Of a DNA stretch of 64,000 bases, positions 25,112 through 34,090 are shown piece by piece. The notes beneath the pieces are model-generated. The model did not search any database. It saw only the letters and a program-made list of their open reading frames with translations, and had not been told where the DNA came from. Positions within the stretch are counted from its first letter, which is position 1. Each line of letters begins with the position of its first letter. The stretch spans positions 310,001 through 374,000 of the forward strand of contig JAJFGF010000054.1 in NCBI GenBank assembly GCA_021776245.1. The letters are read 5' to 3'. Both the position numbers and the translations under genes were made by a program. Source of the DNA: Hyphococcus sp. (GTDB taxonomy: Bacteria > Pseudomonadota > Alphaproteobacteria > Caulobacterales > Parvularculaceae).

Positions 25112-25126
25112 CTAACGGATCGTTAA
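25112..25126. promoter_or_regulatory. near-consensus CtrA-type box before cpaA
   Basis: CTAACGGATCGTTAA differs from TTAA-N7-TTAA by one base in the first half. It lies 49 to 63 bases upstream of the cpaA start, right where a CtrA activator would sit for the cpa operon. In Caulobacter, CtrA controls pilus genes, which supports the reading; here the match is by pattern and place only. Confidence 0.45.
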
Positions 25127-25174
25127 GGGCCGCCGTCTTACTCTCTCCCTCGTTTGCTGAGTGGAGAACGCCGC

Positions 25175-25681
25175 GTGATTGCATATCTGATCTTATCCGT
25201 ACTTCCCGCCGCATTGCTGATGGCCGCGGCAAACGACGTTTACGAATTTAAGATACCGAACTGGATTTCCATTGTTCTGATTGCGGCCTACCCGGTCGCT
25301 GGTCTGGCTGTGGGCGCCGCGCCCAACATCATACTTGAAGGGTTTTTGATTGGCGCAGCGGCGTTGGTTTTTGGTTTTGCCATGTTTGCTGGAAAATTCG
25401 TCGGCGGCGGCGATGCAAAGCTGTTTGCCGCGACGGCGCCTTGGGTCGGGCTTGGCGGGCTTGGGCTGTTTTTGTTTAATACTGCAATAGCCGGATTAGT
25501 TTTAGCCATTGTCATGACAATGTTTCGCCGGTCGCCCTTATTGCCAGTTTACGCACATGCGCCCTGGCTTATTCGGCTGCATGAACGCAAGAGCGATTTG
25601 CCTTACGCCGTTGCGATTGCATCAGGCGCACTTCTTAGCTTTTCGCAAACGCCATTCTTCCAATTGGTCTTTGGCGGTTAA
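25175..25681 (+). CDS. cpaA: prepilin peptidase CpaA/TadV
   Basis: About 168 residues with the start taken as GTG at 25175, which has GGAG upstream at proper spacing; a TTG at 25154 would add seven residues. The two catalytic Asp of this A24 aspartyl peptidase are in AAANDVYEFKIPNW and GKFVGGGDAKLF. Five to six transmembrane helices fill the rest. It removes the leader from Flp pilin in the inner membrane. It begins the cpa assembly operon. Confidence 0.9.
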   Translation: MIAYLILSVLPAALLMAAANDVYEFKIPNWISIVLIAAYPVAGLAVGAAPNIILEGFLIGAAALVFGFAMFAGKFVGGGDAKLFAATAPWVGLGGLGLFLFNTAIAGLVLAIVMTMFRRSPLLPVYAHAPWLIRLHERKSDLPYAVAIASGALLSFSQTPFFQLVFGG

Positions 25682-25700
25682 CAAAGTCGGTTAACAGAGT
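25675..25700. repeat. tandem direct repeat at the end of cpaA
   Basis: CGGTTAACAAAGT (25675-25687) and CGGTTAACAGAGT (25688-25700) are adjacent 13-base copies with one mismatch, each containing GTTAAC. The TTAA half-sites are 13 bases apart, two more than a CtrA box, so it is not a standard CtrA site. It lies before cpaB and could bind a different factor. Confidence 0.35.
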
Positions 25701-25774
25701 TTTGAGGAGTTTCGAGCACGATAGAGGCTGCGGTTTTTACGTCGCGCCGATAGTAAGAGTCAGGTAGGTTCAAG

Positions 25775-26518
25775 ATGAATACAAGCCGTATGATAATCCT
25801 GGGTGTCGCGTTAGTGGCTGGCGTCGGCGCATTTTTTCTTGTGCAGGCAAATACCGCAACTGACATCGCGGAACGCACAGTTGAACCCATAAGGGAACAA
25901 ACTGTTCGTGTTCTCATTTCGTCGCACGATATTCAGCGTGGCGAGCGCATTACGCTTGAGGATACAAACTGGATTTCCTGGCCCAAGAAAGCGGTTCAGC
26001 CGAGCTTTATTACCGATGAAAATCCAGAGGCGCGCGACGAGTTGACGGAAGCCGTTGCGCGCTCGCTGATTGTCGCCGGCGAGCCAATTGTTAATGCGAA
26101 ACTTGTTAAAGCGGATTCTGGCGGCTTGATGGCCGCAATTATCGCTCCGGGTTATCGCGCCGTAACTCTACGTGTGACGCCAGAAACTTCTTCAGGCGGC
26201 TTTATTCTGCCGGGTGATGAGGTTGACGTCATGCTCACTACTGACGGGCGTGGCGCGAACCGGACACGGCTATTATTTCAGAGTGTCCGCGTTCTTGCGG
26301 TAAATGCGATCTATTCGGAGAACTCGGAAGCGGCAAATATTGCTGGATCAAATGTTACAATTGAGCTTGCTCCGGGCGATGCGGAATCCTTCATGACCGC
26401 CCGTTCCAGTGGCGCGCTAAGCCTGGTCCTGCGAAGCATTTTTAAGCCAGAGGGTGATGTCCAGGCAGACATCACACGTCCTTCAGGCGTCACGGTGGTC
26501 AGATATGGCCGGTCTTAG
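25775..26518 (+). CDS. cpaB: Flp pilus assembly protein CpaB/RcpC
   Basis: A 247-residue periplasmic protein anchored by an N-terminal hydrophobic segment (MIILGVALVAGVGAFFLVQ). A SAF-like domain follows (VRVLISSHDIQRGERITLED, near residues 44-63), then a central beta domain with GYRAVTLRVTPETSSGGFILPGDEVDVMLT. CpaB is thought to gate or stabilise the secretin and may bind peptidoglycan through SAF. It is followed 25 bases later by cpaC. The length is slightly short against many CpaB proteins of 260-300 residues. Confidence 0.9.
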   Translation: MNTSRMIILGVALVAGVGAFFLVQANTATDIAERTVEPIREQTVRVLISSHDIQRGERITLEDTNWISWPKKAVQPSFITDENPEARDELTEAVARSLIVAGEPIVNAKLVKADSGGLMAAIIAPGYRAVTLRVTPETSSGGFILPGDEVDVMLTTDGRGANRTRLLFQSVRVLAVNAIYSENSEAANIAGSNVTIELAPGDAESFMTARSSGALSLVLRSIFKPEGDVQADITRPSGVTVVRYGRS

Positions 26519-26543
26519 TTTGAAATTCGATCAGGGGTTTGAG

Positions 26544-28040
26544 ATGACACAACCAGCCAACGCCATCAGGACTGCCGGCGCCTTGACCGGAAATCTCCTG
26601 GTCGCGGCGTGCATTGGCGCACTTGCGCTATCGGTTTCCACATCACCAGCGCTCGCGCAACGCGGATCGCAACCGGTTAGAATTGATACGGGCGGCGACA
26701 GCGCAGTCTCGAAGAGCATTGTTTTGCCTTTGAACAAGGCTGCGATTGTAGAGTTGCCCCATGCCGCCGCTGATGTGCTGGTGTCCCAGCCAACAGTCGT
26801 TGATGCTGTCGTCCGTTCGCCGCGTCGCGTTTACTTGCTCGGCTTGCAAGTGGGTCAAACAAACGCGTTTTTCTTTGATGCGCAGGGCCGGCAGATTTTG
26901 AATCTTGAAATTCGTGTTGAGCGCGACGTTGATGCGTTGAGCGCTCTAATGCGCCGAGCCATGCCTGGCAGTCGCATAGAAGTCGAGGCCGTAAACAACA
27001 ACATCCTTCTGCGGGGGGCAGTTCAATCGCCAGTCGAAGCAGCCAATGCAACAGAATTGGCGGGACGATTCATTGGCGACCCCGAGGGCGTTGTAAATAT
27101 GTTGTCTGTACGCGAACGCGAGCAGGTCATGCTCAAGGTTCGAATTGTCGAAATGCAACGTCAGATGATAAAACAGCTTGGCGTTTCTACAAGCGGCACT
27201 GTTCAATTGAGTAATTTTGCTGTTGCACTCGCTACTGGCGGGTTTGCAAATGGCGGCGCCGTCGTCGATGCAGCGAACACCACCGTACCCACTGCATTTA
27301 ACCGCAATCCAATTGGCGACATATCCGAGCTTGATGCGCAGTTTCAAGCGTTGGAAACGAACGGCTTGATCCGGATACTTGCAGAGCCGAACCTCACCGC
27401 CGTTTCAGGCGAGTCTGCAAAGTTCCTTGCCGGCGGCGAGTTTCCCGTCCCGGTCGGTCAGGATAATGGCGTTATTTCGATCGAGTTTAAAGAGTTTGGC
27501 GTCGGGCTTGGGTTTTCGCCTCTCGTGCTGAGTAAAGGACGGATCAATTTGAAGATCTCGACCGAAGTCAGTGAAATAACCAACGACAATGCATTCTTTG
27601 CGCCGGGCATCACGACGGTCGATGGCAATGGAAATTTGGTTACGACAGCGGGATTATCGATACCGGGTCTTGCTGTGCGGCGCGCCGACACGGTTGTCGA
27701 GCTGCCGAGCGGCGGCAGCCTCGTAATGGCGGGCCTGTTACAAGAAGACATGCGCCAGACAATCGAGGGCGTGCCGGGGATGAAAGACGTGCCGGTTCTT
27801 GGCCAGTTGTTTCGCAGTCGCGATTACACAAATAGCGAAACAGAATTGGTGATTATCGTCACGCCATATCTCGTTTCTCCAACGCATGAGTCAAACCTTC
27901 TCGATCCTGCTGAGGGTTTCGCGCCGGCAAGCGATCTCGATACGATCTTGATGGGTAAATTATTTAGCACCTACGGCCTAGCAGGCGCCGGCGTCAGAGA
28001 AGCGTCGCTGCAAGGTCCTATGGGTTTCATCCTGGATTAA
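26544..28040 (+). CDS. cpaC: Tad pilus outer-membrane secretin CpaC/RcpA
   Basis: About 498 residues from the ATG at 26544 (AGGGG upstream). After a signal peptide comes the pilus-assembly N-terminal domain (KAAIVELPHAAADVLVSQP), then a BON-like domain near residues 150-205, then the secretin core with VMLKVRIVEMQRQMIKQLG and the C-terminal secretin signature VVELPSGGSLVMAGLL. It forms the outer-membrane channel for the Flp fibre. CpaD, the next gene, usually acts as its pilotin-like lipoprotein. Confidence 0.92.
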   Translation: MTQPANAIRTAGALTGNLLVAACIGALALSVSTSPALAQRGSQPVRIDTGGDSAVSKSIVLPLNKAAIVELPHAAADVLVSQPTVVDAVVRSPRRVYLLGLQVGQTNAFFFDAQGRQILNLEIRVERDVDALSALMRRAMPGSRIEVEAVNNNILLRGAVQSPVEAANATELAGRFIGDPEGVVNMLSVREREQVMLKVRIVEMQRQMIKQLGVSTSGTVQLSNFAVALATGGFANGGAVVDAANTTVPTAFNRNPIGDISELDAQFQALETNGLIRILAEPNLTAVSGESAKFLAGGEFPVPVGQDNGVISIEFKEFGVGLGFSPLVLSKGRINLKISTEVSEITNDNAFFAPGITTVDGNGNLVTTAGLSIPGLAVRRADTVVELPSGGSLVMAGLLQEDMRQTIEGVPGMKDVPVLGQLFRSRDYTNSETELVIIVTPYLVSPTHESNLLDPAEGFAPASDLDTILMGKLFSTYGLAGAGVREASLQGPMGFILD

Positions 28041-28053
28041 AAGGAAAGTAGTC

Positions 28054-28734
28054 ATGTACGGAAAAGTATCAAAAAGCGCGCTTCTTTCCACAGTTTTGCT
28101 GGCCGCAACCTCCTGTGCGAGCCCATTCAACGGTCCGCAGCACGCAACGAGCATTCAGCAAGCGCATCCGATTTCGGTGGATAGCCAGACCGTTACACTA
28201 ACAGTCGACGGCGATCCTTCCGCAAGCGATCTCTCTGATGTTGATCATGCACGTCTGCGGGCATTTGCGGACGCCTACATGCTCAACGGCCATGGGCCGC
28301 TTACTATCACGGCGCCGTCCGGCACCGGCGGCGACATCGATGGACAAGAAATGGCTGCGGATATCCGCAAAGCCCTCAACGATGCAGGTGTTCCCTGGTC
28401 TGCGTTGAGCGGTGCGACATATCGAACGGGCGCCGCTGCTGACGATGCGAAATTAATTATTTCGTATACGCATTATGTGGCTACGCCCAGCGAATGCGGT
28501 ATTTGGAAAGGCGTTCGCTCGGCCGACTATCGAAATTTGCGATCGCCTAATATGGGATGCGCAACGATGAACAATTATGCAGCGATGATTGCTGATCCAC
28601 ACGAGCTGATTGCTCCAGCTGATGTTGATCCGCGTGACGGAGACGCGGTCGTGCGCGCTATTGAGCTTTATCGGGCCGGCGAAGTTACAGCGTCTGACGT
28701 AGATAATACGATTGACGCAGGAACCGGAAACTAG
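28054..28734 (+). CDS. cpaD: CpaD-family pilus assembly lipoprotein
   Basis: A 226-residue protein with a lipobox (LLAATSCAS, acylated Cys near residue 21), followed by an OmpA-like beta/alpha region (LSDVDHARLRAFADAYMLNG) and the CpaD motif SECGIWKG then SPNMGCATMNNYAAMIADP. The conserved Asn-Tyr-Ala-Met-Ile-Asp run is diagnostic of CpaD. It is an outer-membrane lipoprotein partner of the secretin. Only 13 bases separate it from cpaC. Confidence 0.9.
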   Translation: MYGKVSKSALLSTVLLAATSCASPFNGPQHATSIQQAHPISVDSQTVTLTVDGDPSASDLSDVDHARLRAFADAYMLNGHGPLTITAPSGTGGDIDGQEMAADIRKALNDAGVPWSALSGATYRTGAAADDAKLIISYTHYVATPSECGIWKGVRSADYRNLRSPNMGCATMNNYAAMIADPHELIAPADVDPRDGDAVVRAIELYRAGEVTASDVDNTIDAGTGN

Positions 28735-28773
28735 AGACCAGATGCGTAAAAGTTGGGGATGCGCAGGGAGAAT

Positions 28774-30516
28774 ATGATGAAGAACGCTGCTGAAACAGTT
28801 TATCAAAAAGATGAAGACGAGGAAGGGGTCGCCGAAGGCGCAGCCAGCCTTGGCGCGGATGGCGGACCTACCTTCGACTCAACGGACGAGGACGACGATT
28901 TCGATAGCGATCTTGATGCTTTTGCTGATGACGATTCATGGCTTGAGGAAGAATTGTCTGAGGAAGAGCTAGCGGCGCTCAGCGAAGAAGAATTCGCTGA
29001 CGAAGAGTTGGACAATGTGGGTTTTGGCGGTGAAGAAATTGCGGCTGCGGACTTTGAAGATGCTGAACTGTCCGCCGAAGAATTTCTGAGCGACGATATT
29101 GACGCCTCATTTGACGATGAGATTGGCGTTGACGCCGGCGAGTTCGAATTTTCGGTAGAAGACAAAACCGGGTTGGAAGATTCGGACGCTGCGGTCGAAA
29201 AGCCTGTGCCGCCTGAAGCTTCCGAGACGGCCGGTGCGCTAGTTGCGGCAGCCGGCGTCGCCATGGACGAGGGCTCCTACGGCAATGAAATGACCGAAAT
29301 TGGTGAAATTGATGTCGATCACCGTCCGGTGCCGAGAATTTCAATTCACGCATTTTGCGAAACGCCGCTAACGACAGCACTGCTGGAGAAAGCTTCCGTT
29401 GATCGCCGCTTGTCAAAGGCGCATCTTACGATTCACATGGGCGGCCTGAATAAAGCAATCGATCAGTTTCAGTCTGCGTCAACGCCAAATCTTATTATTC
29501 TGGAATCACTTGCCAACGGCGCTGAGATCTTTGCGCAGCTGGGAGAGCTTGCGGAGGTTTGTGATCCTTCGACTAAGGTTGTGATTATCGGGCATGTCAA
29601 TGACATCATCCTGTATCGTGAATTGATTCGGCAGGGCGTAAGCGAATATATTGTTCGTCCCCAATCGCCTCTACAGATAATCAAAACCATAGCCGATCTC
29701 TATGTTGATCCGGCTGCACCGCCGATTGGAAGAACAATAGCGTTTGTTGGATCGCGCGGCGGCGTTGGGTCCTCGTCGATCGCGCACAATATCGGTTGGT
29801 GCACTTCGGAAGAATTTCAAAGCGACACTGTAATTCTCGATCTCGATTTACCGTTCGGCACGGCCAGCCTTGATTTTGATCAGGAAGCGTCGGCCGGCCT
29901 CGTTGAAGCGTTAACGGCTCCGGAACGTCTTGATGACGTTTTGTTAGACCGATTGCTGCAAAAGCATACTGAGCATTTGAGCCTGTTTACCGCGCCGAGC
30001 CTTCTTGATCGTGAGTTTGATATCGATGATCAGGCTTTTGAAACAGTTCTGGACACCGTGCGTGCTTCCGCGCCGACGGTTATCGTCGATGTTCCCCACG
30101 TGTGGACAAGCTGGTCAAAGCGTATCTTGACAACAGCCGACGAGATTGTTGTCACCGCGACGCCGGATTTGGCGTCGTTCCGAAACACCAAGCAGCTGGT
30201 CGATATCTTGAGCAGCGCCCGCCCCAATGATTCGCCGCCTACGCTCGTTCTGAACCAGGTTGACGCTAAGTTGTCAGCGGTGCAGCCGGATCAATTCGAA
30301 GAACATGTCGGTATCAAGCCCGCGCAGGTGATTGCCTGGGAACCACAGCTCTTTGGCGCCGCCGCGACAAACGCCGCGCCGATTGTTGACGTGGGACCGC
30401 GGACGAAAACCGCGGTCGCGCTTCGCGAATTAGCCTCTCAGCTCCTTGGCCGCAATGAAGCGAATATCGGTCGTCCGAAATTCAGCCTTGTCGGCATGTT
30501 TAAAAAGAAACGGTAA
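28774..30516 (+). CDS. cpaE: pilus localisation ATPase CpaE/TadZ, with long acidic N-terminus
   Basis: About 580 residues from the ATG at 28774 (AGGGAG just upstream). Residues 8-155 are extremely rich in Asp and Glu and look disordered. Residues about 185-310 form an atypical receiver domain (IIGHVNDIILYRELIRQGVSEYIV), and 320-570 a MinD/ParA-like ATPase. The Walker A region at 326-335, GSRGGVGSSS, lacks both lysines, which is common in CpaE/TadZ but not in ParA. The protein sets the polar site of pilus assembly in related bacteria. The acidic extension is much longer than I expect and is treated as a finding. Confidence 0.88.
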   Translation: MMKNAAETVYQKDEDEEGVAEGAASLGADGGPTFDSTDEDDDFDSDLDAFADDDSWLEEELSEEELAALSEEEFADEELDNVGFGGEEIAAADFEDAELSAEEFLSDDIDASFDDEIGVDAGEFEFSVEDKTGLEDSDAAVEKPVPPEASETAGALVAAAGVAMDEGSYGNEMTEIGEIDVDHRPVPRISIHAFCETPLTTALLEKASVDRRLSKAHLTIHMGGLNKAIDQFQSASTPNLIILESLANGAEIFAQLGELAEVCDPSTKVVIIGHVNDIILYRELIRQGVSEYIVRPQSPLQIIKTIADLYVDPAAPPIGRTIAFVGSRGGVGSSSIAHNIGWCTSEEFQSDTVILDLDLPFGTASLDFDQEASAGLVEALTAPERLDDVLLDRLLQKHTEHLSLFTAPSLLDREFDIDDQAFETVLDTVRASAPTVIVDVPHVWTSWSKRILTTADEIVVTATPDLASFRNTKQLVDILSSARPNDSPPTLVLNQVDAKLSAVQPDQFEEHVGIKPAQVIAWEPQLFGAAATNAAPIVDVGPRTKTAVALRELASQLLGRNEANIGRPKFSLVGMFKKKR

Positions 30517-30522
30517 GTTGCA

Positions 30523-31995
30523 ATGTTTGGACGTAGGACAGGTCCAGCTGGAGCGGCGGCGTCGCCGCCGCCGCCAGCGCCGGTAGCGGCAAAACCAGCG
30601 CCGAAGCCGGCTGCGAAACCGGCCGCCAAGCCAAAGGCGAAGCCGGCGGCGCCGCTGCGCGTCGCCAAGCCGGCTGAGCCAGCACAGGAAAATGTGCAGG
30701 CCGTGGAAATTGGCGGACGCAGCGATCAGTATTTCCAGACAAAGACCACGATTTTCAATGCGCTGATCGACACGATCGATTTGTCGCAATTGGCTCAGCT
30801 GGATACCGAGTCGGCCGCCGAAGAAATACGTGACATCGTCAACGAGATCATCTCGATCAAAAATGTCCAGATGTCGATTGCCGAGCAGGAATCGCTGTTG
30901 CAGGACATATGCAACGATGTCCTGGGATATGGGCCGCTTGAGCCGTTGCTCGCACGAGATGACATCGCCGATATCATGGTCAATGGCGCAAGCCATGTAT
31001 TTATCGAAGTTGGCGGCAAAATTCAGCTGACAAATGTGCGTTTCCGCGACAATGCTCAGCTCATGAATATCTGCCAGCGCATTGTGAGCCAGGTTGGCCG
31101 CCGCGTAGATGAAGCCAGCCCGATCTGCGACGCGCGTTTGCCTGACGGCTCACGAGTAAACGTTATTGCGCCACCGCTGGCGATCGACGGCGCTGCGCTT
31201 ACCATTCGTAAGTTTAAGAAAGACAAGCTGACCATTCAGGATCTGGTGAACTTCAGTTCAATATCTCCTGAAGGCGCCAAGGTGCTCGAAATTGTCGGCC
31301 ATTGCCGCATCAACACGCTGATCTCGGGCGGTACGGGCTCCGGGAAAACGACGCTGTTGAACTGTATGACGGGGTTCATTGAGCAGGACGAGCGGATCAT
31401 CACCTGCGAAGACGCCGCAGAGCTTCAGTTGCAGCAACCGCATGTGGTGCGGCTTGAAACACGCCCGCCGAACCTTGAGGGGCAAGGCGAGGTGACGATG
31501 CGCGATCTCGTCAAGAACTGTCTGCGGATGCGCCCTGAACGCATCATCGTTGGCGAGGTCAGGGGACCTGAAGCTTTCGACTTGTTGCAGGCGATGAACA
31601 CCGGCCATGACGGCTCCATGGGCACTTTACACGCCAACAGTCCGCGCGAAGCGCTTCAACGGATTGAGTCAATGATCACCATGGGCGGCTATAATCTCCC
31701 CTCAAAAACAATCCGTGAAATGATTGTTGGTTCCATTGACGTTGTTATTCAGGCGGCGCGTCTGCGCGATGGTTCAAGGCGCATTACCCATGTGACGGAA
31801 GTTTTGGGTACTGAAGGCGATACGATTATTACGCAGGATCTCTTCATCTACGATATGGAAGGCGAAGATGATACCGGCGCTATCGTCGGCCGGCACAAGT
31901 CAACCGGTATTGCGCGCCCGGCGTTTTGGGATCGCGCCAGATATTATGGAAAAGAAGCAGAACTGGCGGGCGCATTAGACGCCGCCTCGGAGTAA
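30523..31995 (+). CDS. cpaF: Tad pilus secretion ATPase CpaF/TadA
   Basis: A 490-residue type II/IV secretion ATPase. Residues 10-50 are a Pro/Ala/Lys low-complexity tail, followed by a helical N-domain and the motor domain. Walker A is [10 protein letters not shown] (residues 268-277, K275). The Asp box/Walker B area includes [20 protein letters not shown], and the His box [15 protein letters not shown]. It powers polymerisation of Flp pilin at the inner-membrane platform TadB/TadC. It follows cpaE by six bases and precedes tadB by six, so all are one operon. Confidence 0.94.
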   Translation: MFGRRTGPAGAAASPPPPAPVAAKPAPKPAAKPAAKPKAKPAAPLRVAKPAEPAQENVQAVEIGGRSDQYFQTKTTIFNALIDTIDLSQLAQLDTESAAEEIRDIVNEIISIKNVQMSIAEQESLLQDICNDVLGYGPLEPLLARDDIADIMVNGASHVFIEVGGKIQLTNVRFRDNAQLMNICQRIVSQVGRRVDEASPICDARLPDGSRVNVIAPPLAIDGAALTIRKFKKDKLTIQDLVNFSSISPEGAKVLEIVGHCRINTLISGGTGSGKTTLLNCMTGFIEQDERIITCEDAAELQLQQPHVVRLETRPPNLEGQGEVTMRDLVKNCLRMRPERIIVGEVRGPEAFDLLQAMNTGHDGSMGTLHANSPREALQRIESMITMGGYNLPSKTIREMIVGSIDVVIQAARLRDGSRRITHVTEVLGTEGDTIITQDLFIYDMEGEDDTGAIVGRHKSTGIARPAFWDRARYYGKEAELAGALDAASE

Positions 31996-32001
31996 GCACC
32001 C

Positions 32002-32988
32002 ATGGATCAAAAGATCCTCATTGCAGTAATTCTCGGCGTATTGTGCTTTGGCGCGCTGGCATTCGCCTTTATTGCGCCGACGCCGCAGGACAAAGCAAAG
32101 AAGCGTTTGTCTGCGCTTAAAGAAAAGCGCGTACGCACTGTCAATACAGCAAACACTGAAGCGCAAAACAAACAGCGCCGCAAAAAACTAACGGCATCGC
32201 TGGAGCATCTCGACGCTAAGACTAAAAATCTCAAGAAGAAACGGCGCGTTACGCTGGACCAGCAATTGGAACAGGCTGGCTTGCCGATCACAACACAACA
32301 TTTCTACATCGGATCTTTGATCATGGGCCTGTTCTTCGGGCTGGTCGGATTGATATCTGGGCAGCAAACCTGGATTACTGGTCTTTTGCTTGTCGTTGGC
32401 GGTATGGGGTTTCCACGATGGATCATCAATTTTCTGCGCGGCCGCCGTCAGAAGAAATTCGTTGCAGAATTTTCAACTGCGATCGATGTCATTGTGCGCG
32501 GTGTTAAAACCGGTTTGCCGGTCAATGAATGCCTCAAGATCATTGCGCGCGAAGCACAGCGTCCGGTATGCGATGAATTTCACATGCTTGTGGAAGGCAT
32601 GCGGGTCGGCATGACGATGGAGCAGGCGCTTGAACGGATGTATGAACGTATGCCGCTTCAGGAAGTAAACTTTTTTGGCATTGTTTTGCTGATCCAGCAA
32701 AAAACCGGCGGCAATCTCGCTGAGGCGCTGGGTAATCTCTCAGGCGTATTGCGATCGCGCAAGCTGATGGAAGGGAAAATCAAGGCTCTGTCCTCGGAGG
32801 CAAAAGCGTCGGCTTATATTATTGGTTCGCTGCCCTTCCTGGTGATGGGCTCGGTCCAATTGTCCTCGCCGGACTATCTGGAGCCGCTTTTCACGACCCG
32901 CCCCGGAAACTTCATTCTGATCGGCGCCGGCCTTTGGATGCTGACCGGCATACTTGTCATGAAAAAAATGACGCAGATTAAGGTCTAG
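32002..32988 (+). CDS. tadB: Tad pilus inner-membrane platform protein TadB
   Basis: A 328-residue protein with a GspF (PF00482) domain. Hydrophobic helices at the N-terminus, near residues 100-140 and in the last 50 residues flank a cytoplasmic helical domain with EFSTAIDVIVRGVKTGLPVNE and GMTMEQALERMYERMP, the GspF repeat. A basic stretch (KKRLSALKEKRVR) precedes it. It forms the motor platform with TadC. It lies six bases after cpaF. Confidence 0.92.
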   Translation: MDQKILIAVILGVLCFGALAFAFIAPTPQDKAKKRLSALKEKRVRTVNTANTEAQNKQRRKKLTASLEHLDAKTKNLKKKRRVTLDQQLEQAGLPITTQHFYIGSLIMGLFFGLVGLISGQQTWITGLLLVVGGMGFPRWIINFLRGRRQKKFVAEFSTAIDVIVRGVKTGLPVNECLKIIAREAQRPVCDEFHMLVEGMRVGMTMEQALERMYERMPLQEVNFFGIVLLIQQKTGGNLAEALGNLSGVLRSRKLMEGKIKALSSEAKASAYIIGSLPFLVMGSVQLSSPDYLEPLFTTRPGNFILIGAGLWMLTGILVMKKMTQIKV

Positions 32989-32998
32989 GGCGCATATC

Positions 32999-33973
32999 AT
33001 GGACGCGATTATTAACGCCGTAACGGACCGCAGCTTTCAAATATCGTTGCTCGTCTCGCTTGCCGCAATCGGTACGATCTATACCGTGCTTGAGCCTTTT
33101 CTTGTTAAAGATAAGCTCAAAGAGCGAATGAAATCTGTCTCTTCCTATCGCGAAGGTTTGCGCCAGGAACAGCGTGAATCACTTGCGCGCAAGGGCAGCC
33201 CGAAATTGCGAACGTCGTCACAAGGGATGCTGAAGGAGCTGGTTGAAAACCTGAAGCTGCTGGAAATGTTTGACGCCGATAGTGCGCGCAAAAAGCTGAT
33301 GATGGCTGGTCACCGCGCTCAACGGGCGTTGTTCGTCTTTATGGCGGCGCGGATCGGCCTTCCCTTTGTCGTCGGCATTATGGTTGCGATCTACGTCTAT
33401 CTACTTGAGGGATTTGGCCTCGACAGCTTCGGAAAATTGCTGGCCACCCTTGCCGGCTTTTTTGTCGGTTTTTATCTGCCGAATATCTATATCTCCAACG
33501 CGGTATCGAAGCGTCAGCAGGCGATACAAATGGCTTGGCCCGATGCGCTGGACTTGCTTTTGATTTGCGTTGAATCCGGGATGTCCATCGAAGGCGCGTT
33601 CCAGAAGGTTGGCGAGGAAGTCGGCAGCAATTGTCCCGAACTTGCAGAAGAATTAGGGTTGACGACAGCGGAACTGTCCTATTTGCAGGAGCGCAAACAG
33701 GCCTATGCTAATCTTTCCGAACGCACCGGCCTGGACAGCGTCAAGGGCGTTGTGACGGCGCTGGTGCAGTCCGAGAAATATGGTACGCCGCTGGGGCAGT
33801 CCTTGCGCGTTATGGCTACGGAAAGCCGCGAAATGCGCATGCAGGAAGCCGAAAAGAAAGCAGCAGCGCTGCCGCCGAAATTGACTGTGCCAATGATCGG
33901 CTTTTTCCTGCCAGTGCTCTTCGCTGTTATTATTGGCCCTGCCGTCATGCAGGTTATGGGTCTTGAGGGATAA
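32999..33973 (+). CDS. tadC: Tad pilus inner-membrane platform protein TadC
   Basis: A 324-residue GspF-domain membrane protein with helices at residues 10-30, 110-165 and 290-320. The core QMAWPDALDLLLICVESGMSIEGAFQKV and PLGQSLRVMATESREMRMQEAEKKA matches TadC. It is the last gene of the Tad run here; TadD and the TadE/F/G pseudopilins that often follow are missing from this locus. The convergent slt gene begins its stop 117 bases downstream, with a palindromic repeat between. Confidence 0.92.
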   Translation: MDAIINAVTDRSFQISLLVSLAAIGTIYTVLEPFLVKDKLKERMKSVSSYREGLRQEQRESLARKGSPKLRTSSQGMLKELVENLKLLEMFDADSARKKLMMAGHRAQRALFVFMAARIGLPFVVGIMVAIYVYLLEGFGLDSFGKLLATLAGFFVGFYLPNIYISNAVSKRQQAIQMAWPDALDLLLICVESGMSIEGAFQKVGEEVGSNCPELAEELGLTTAELSYLQERKQAYANLSERTGLDSVKGVVTALVQSEKYGTPLGQSLRVMATESREMRMQEAEKKAAALPPKLTVPMIGFFLPVLFAVIIGPAVMQVMGLEG

Positions 33974-34013
33974 GCTCCCAAGTTAGCCGGTAGTGGCATT
34001 TTCGCACATCAAC

Positions 34014-34062
34014 TAAAGCGCCGGGCGAAAAGCCGGTGTCCACCCTTTCGGTCGGCGCTTTA
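34014..34062 (-). repeat. REP/RIME-like palindromic element, copy 3
   Basis: TAAAGCGCCG (34014-34023) pairs with CGGCGCTTTA (34053-34062). Inside, CGAAAAG and CCTTTCG form an imperfect inner stem. Read on the minus strand the loop is GTGGACACCGG, eleven bases starting GTG and ending GG like copies 1, 2 and 4. It lies between convergent tadC and slt. Confidence 0.65.
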
Positions 34063-34090
34063 AGCGCGCAAAATAGCGGCGGCTGTTATT

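Noticed and set aside
25675-25700. Reading the GTTAAC repeat as a CtrA box.
   Set aside because: The half-sites are 13 bases apart start to start, while the CtrA site needs 11.
29746-29790. Treating CpaE as an inactive pseudogene because the Walker A lysines are missing.
   Set aside because: Loss of these lysines is common in the CpaE/TadZ family and the reading frame is complete.
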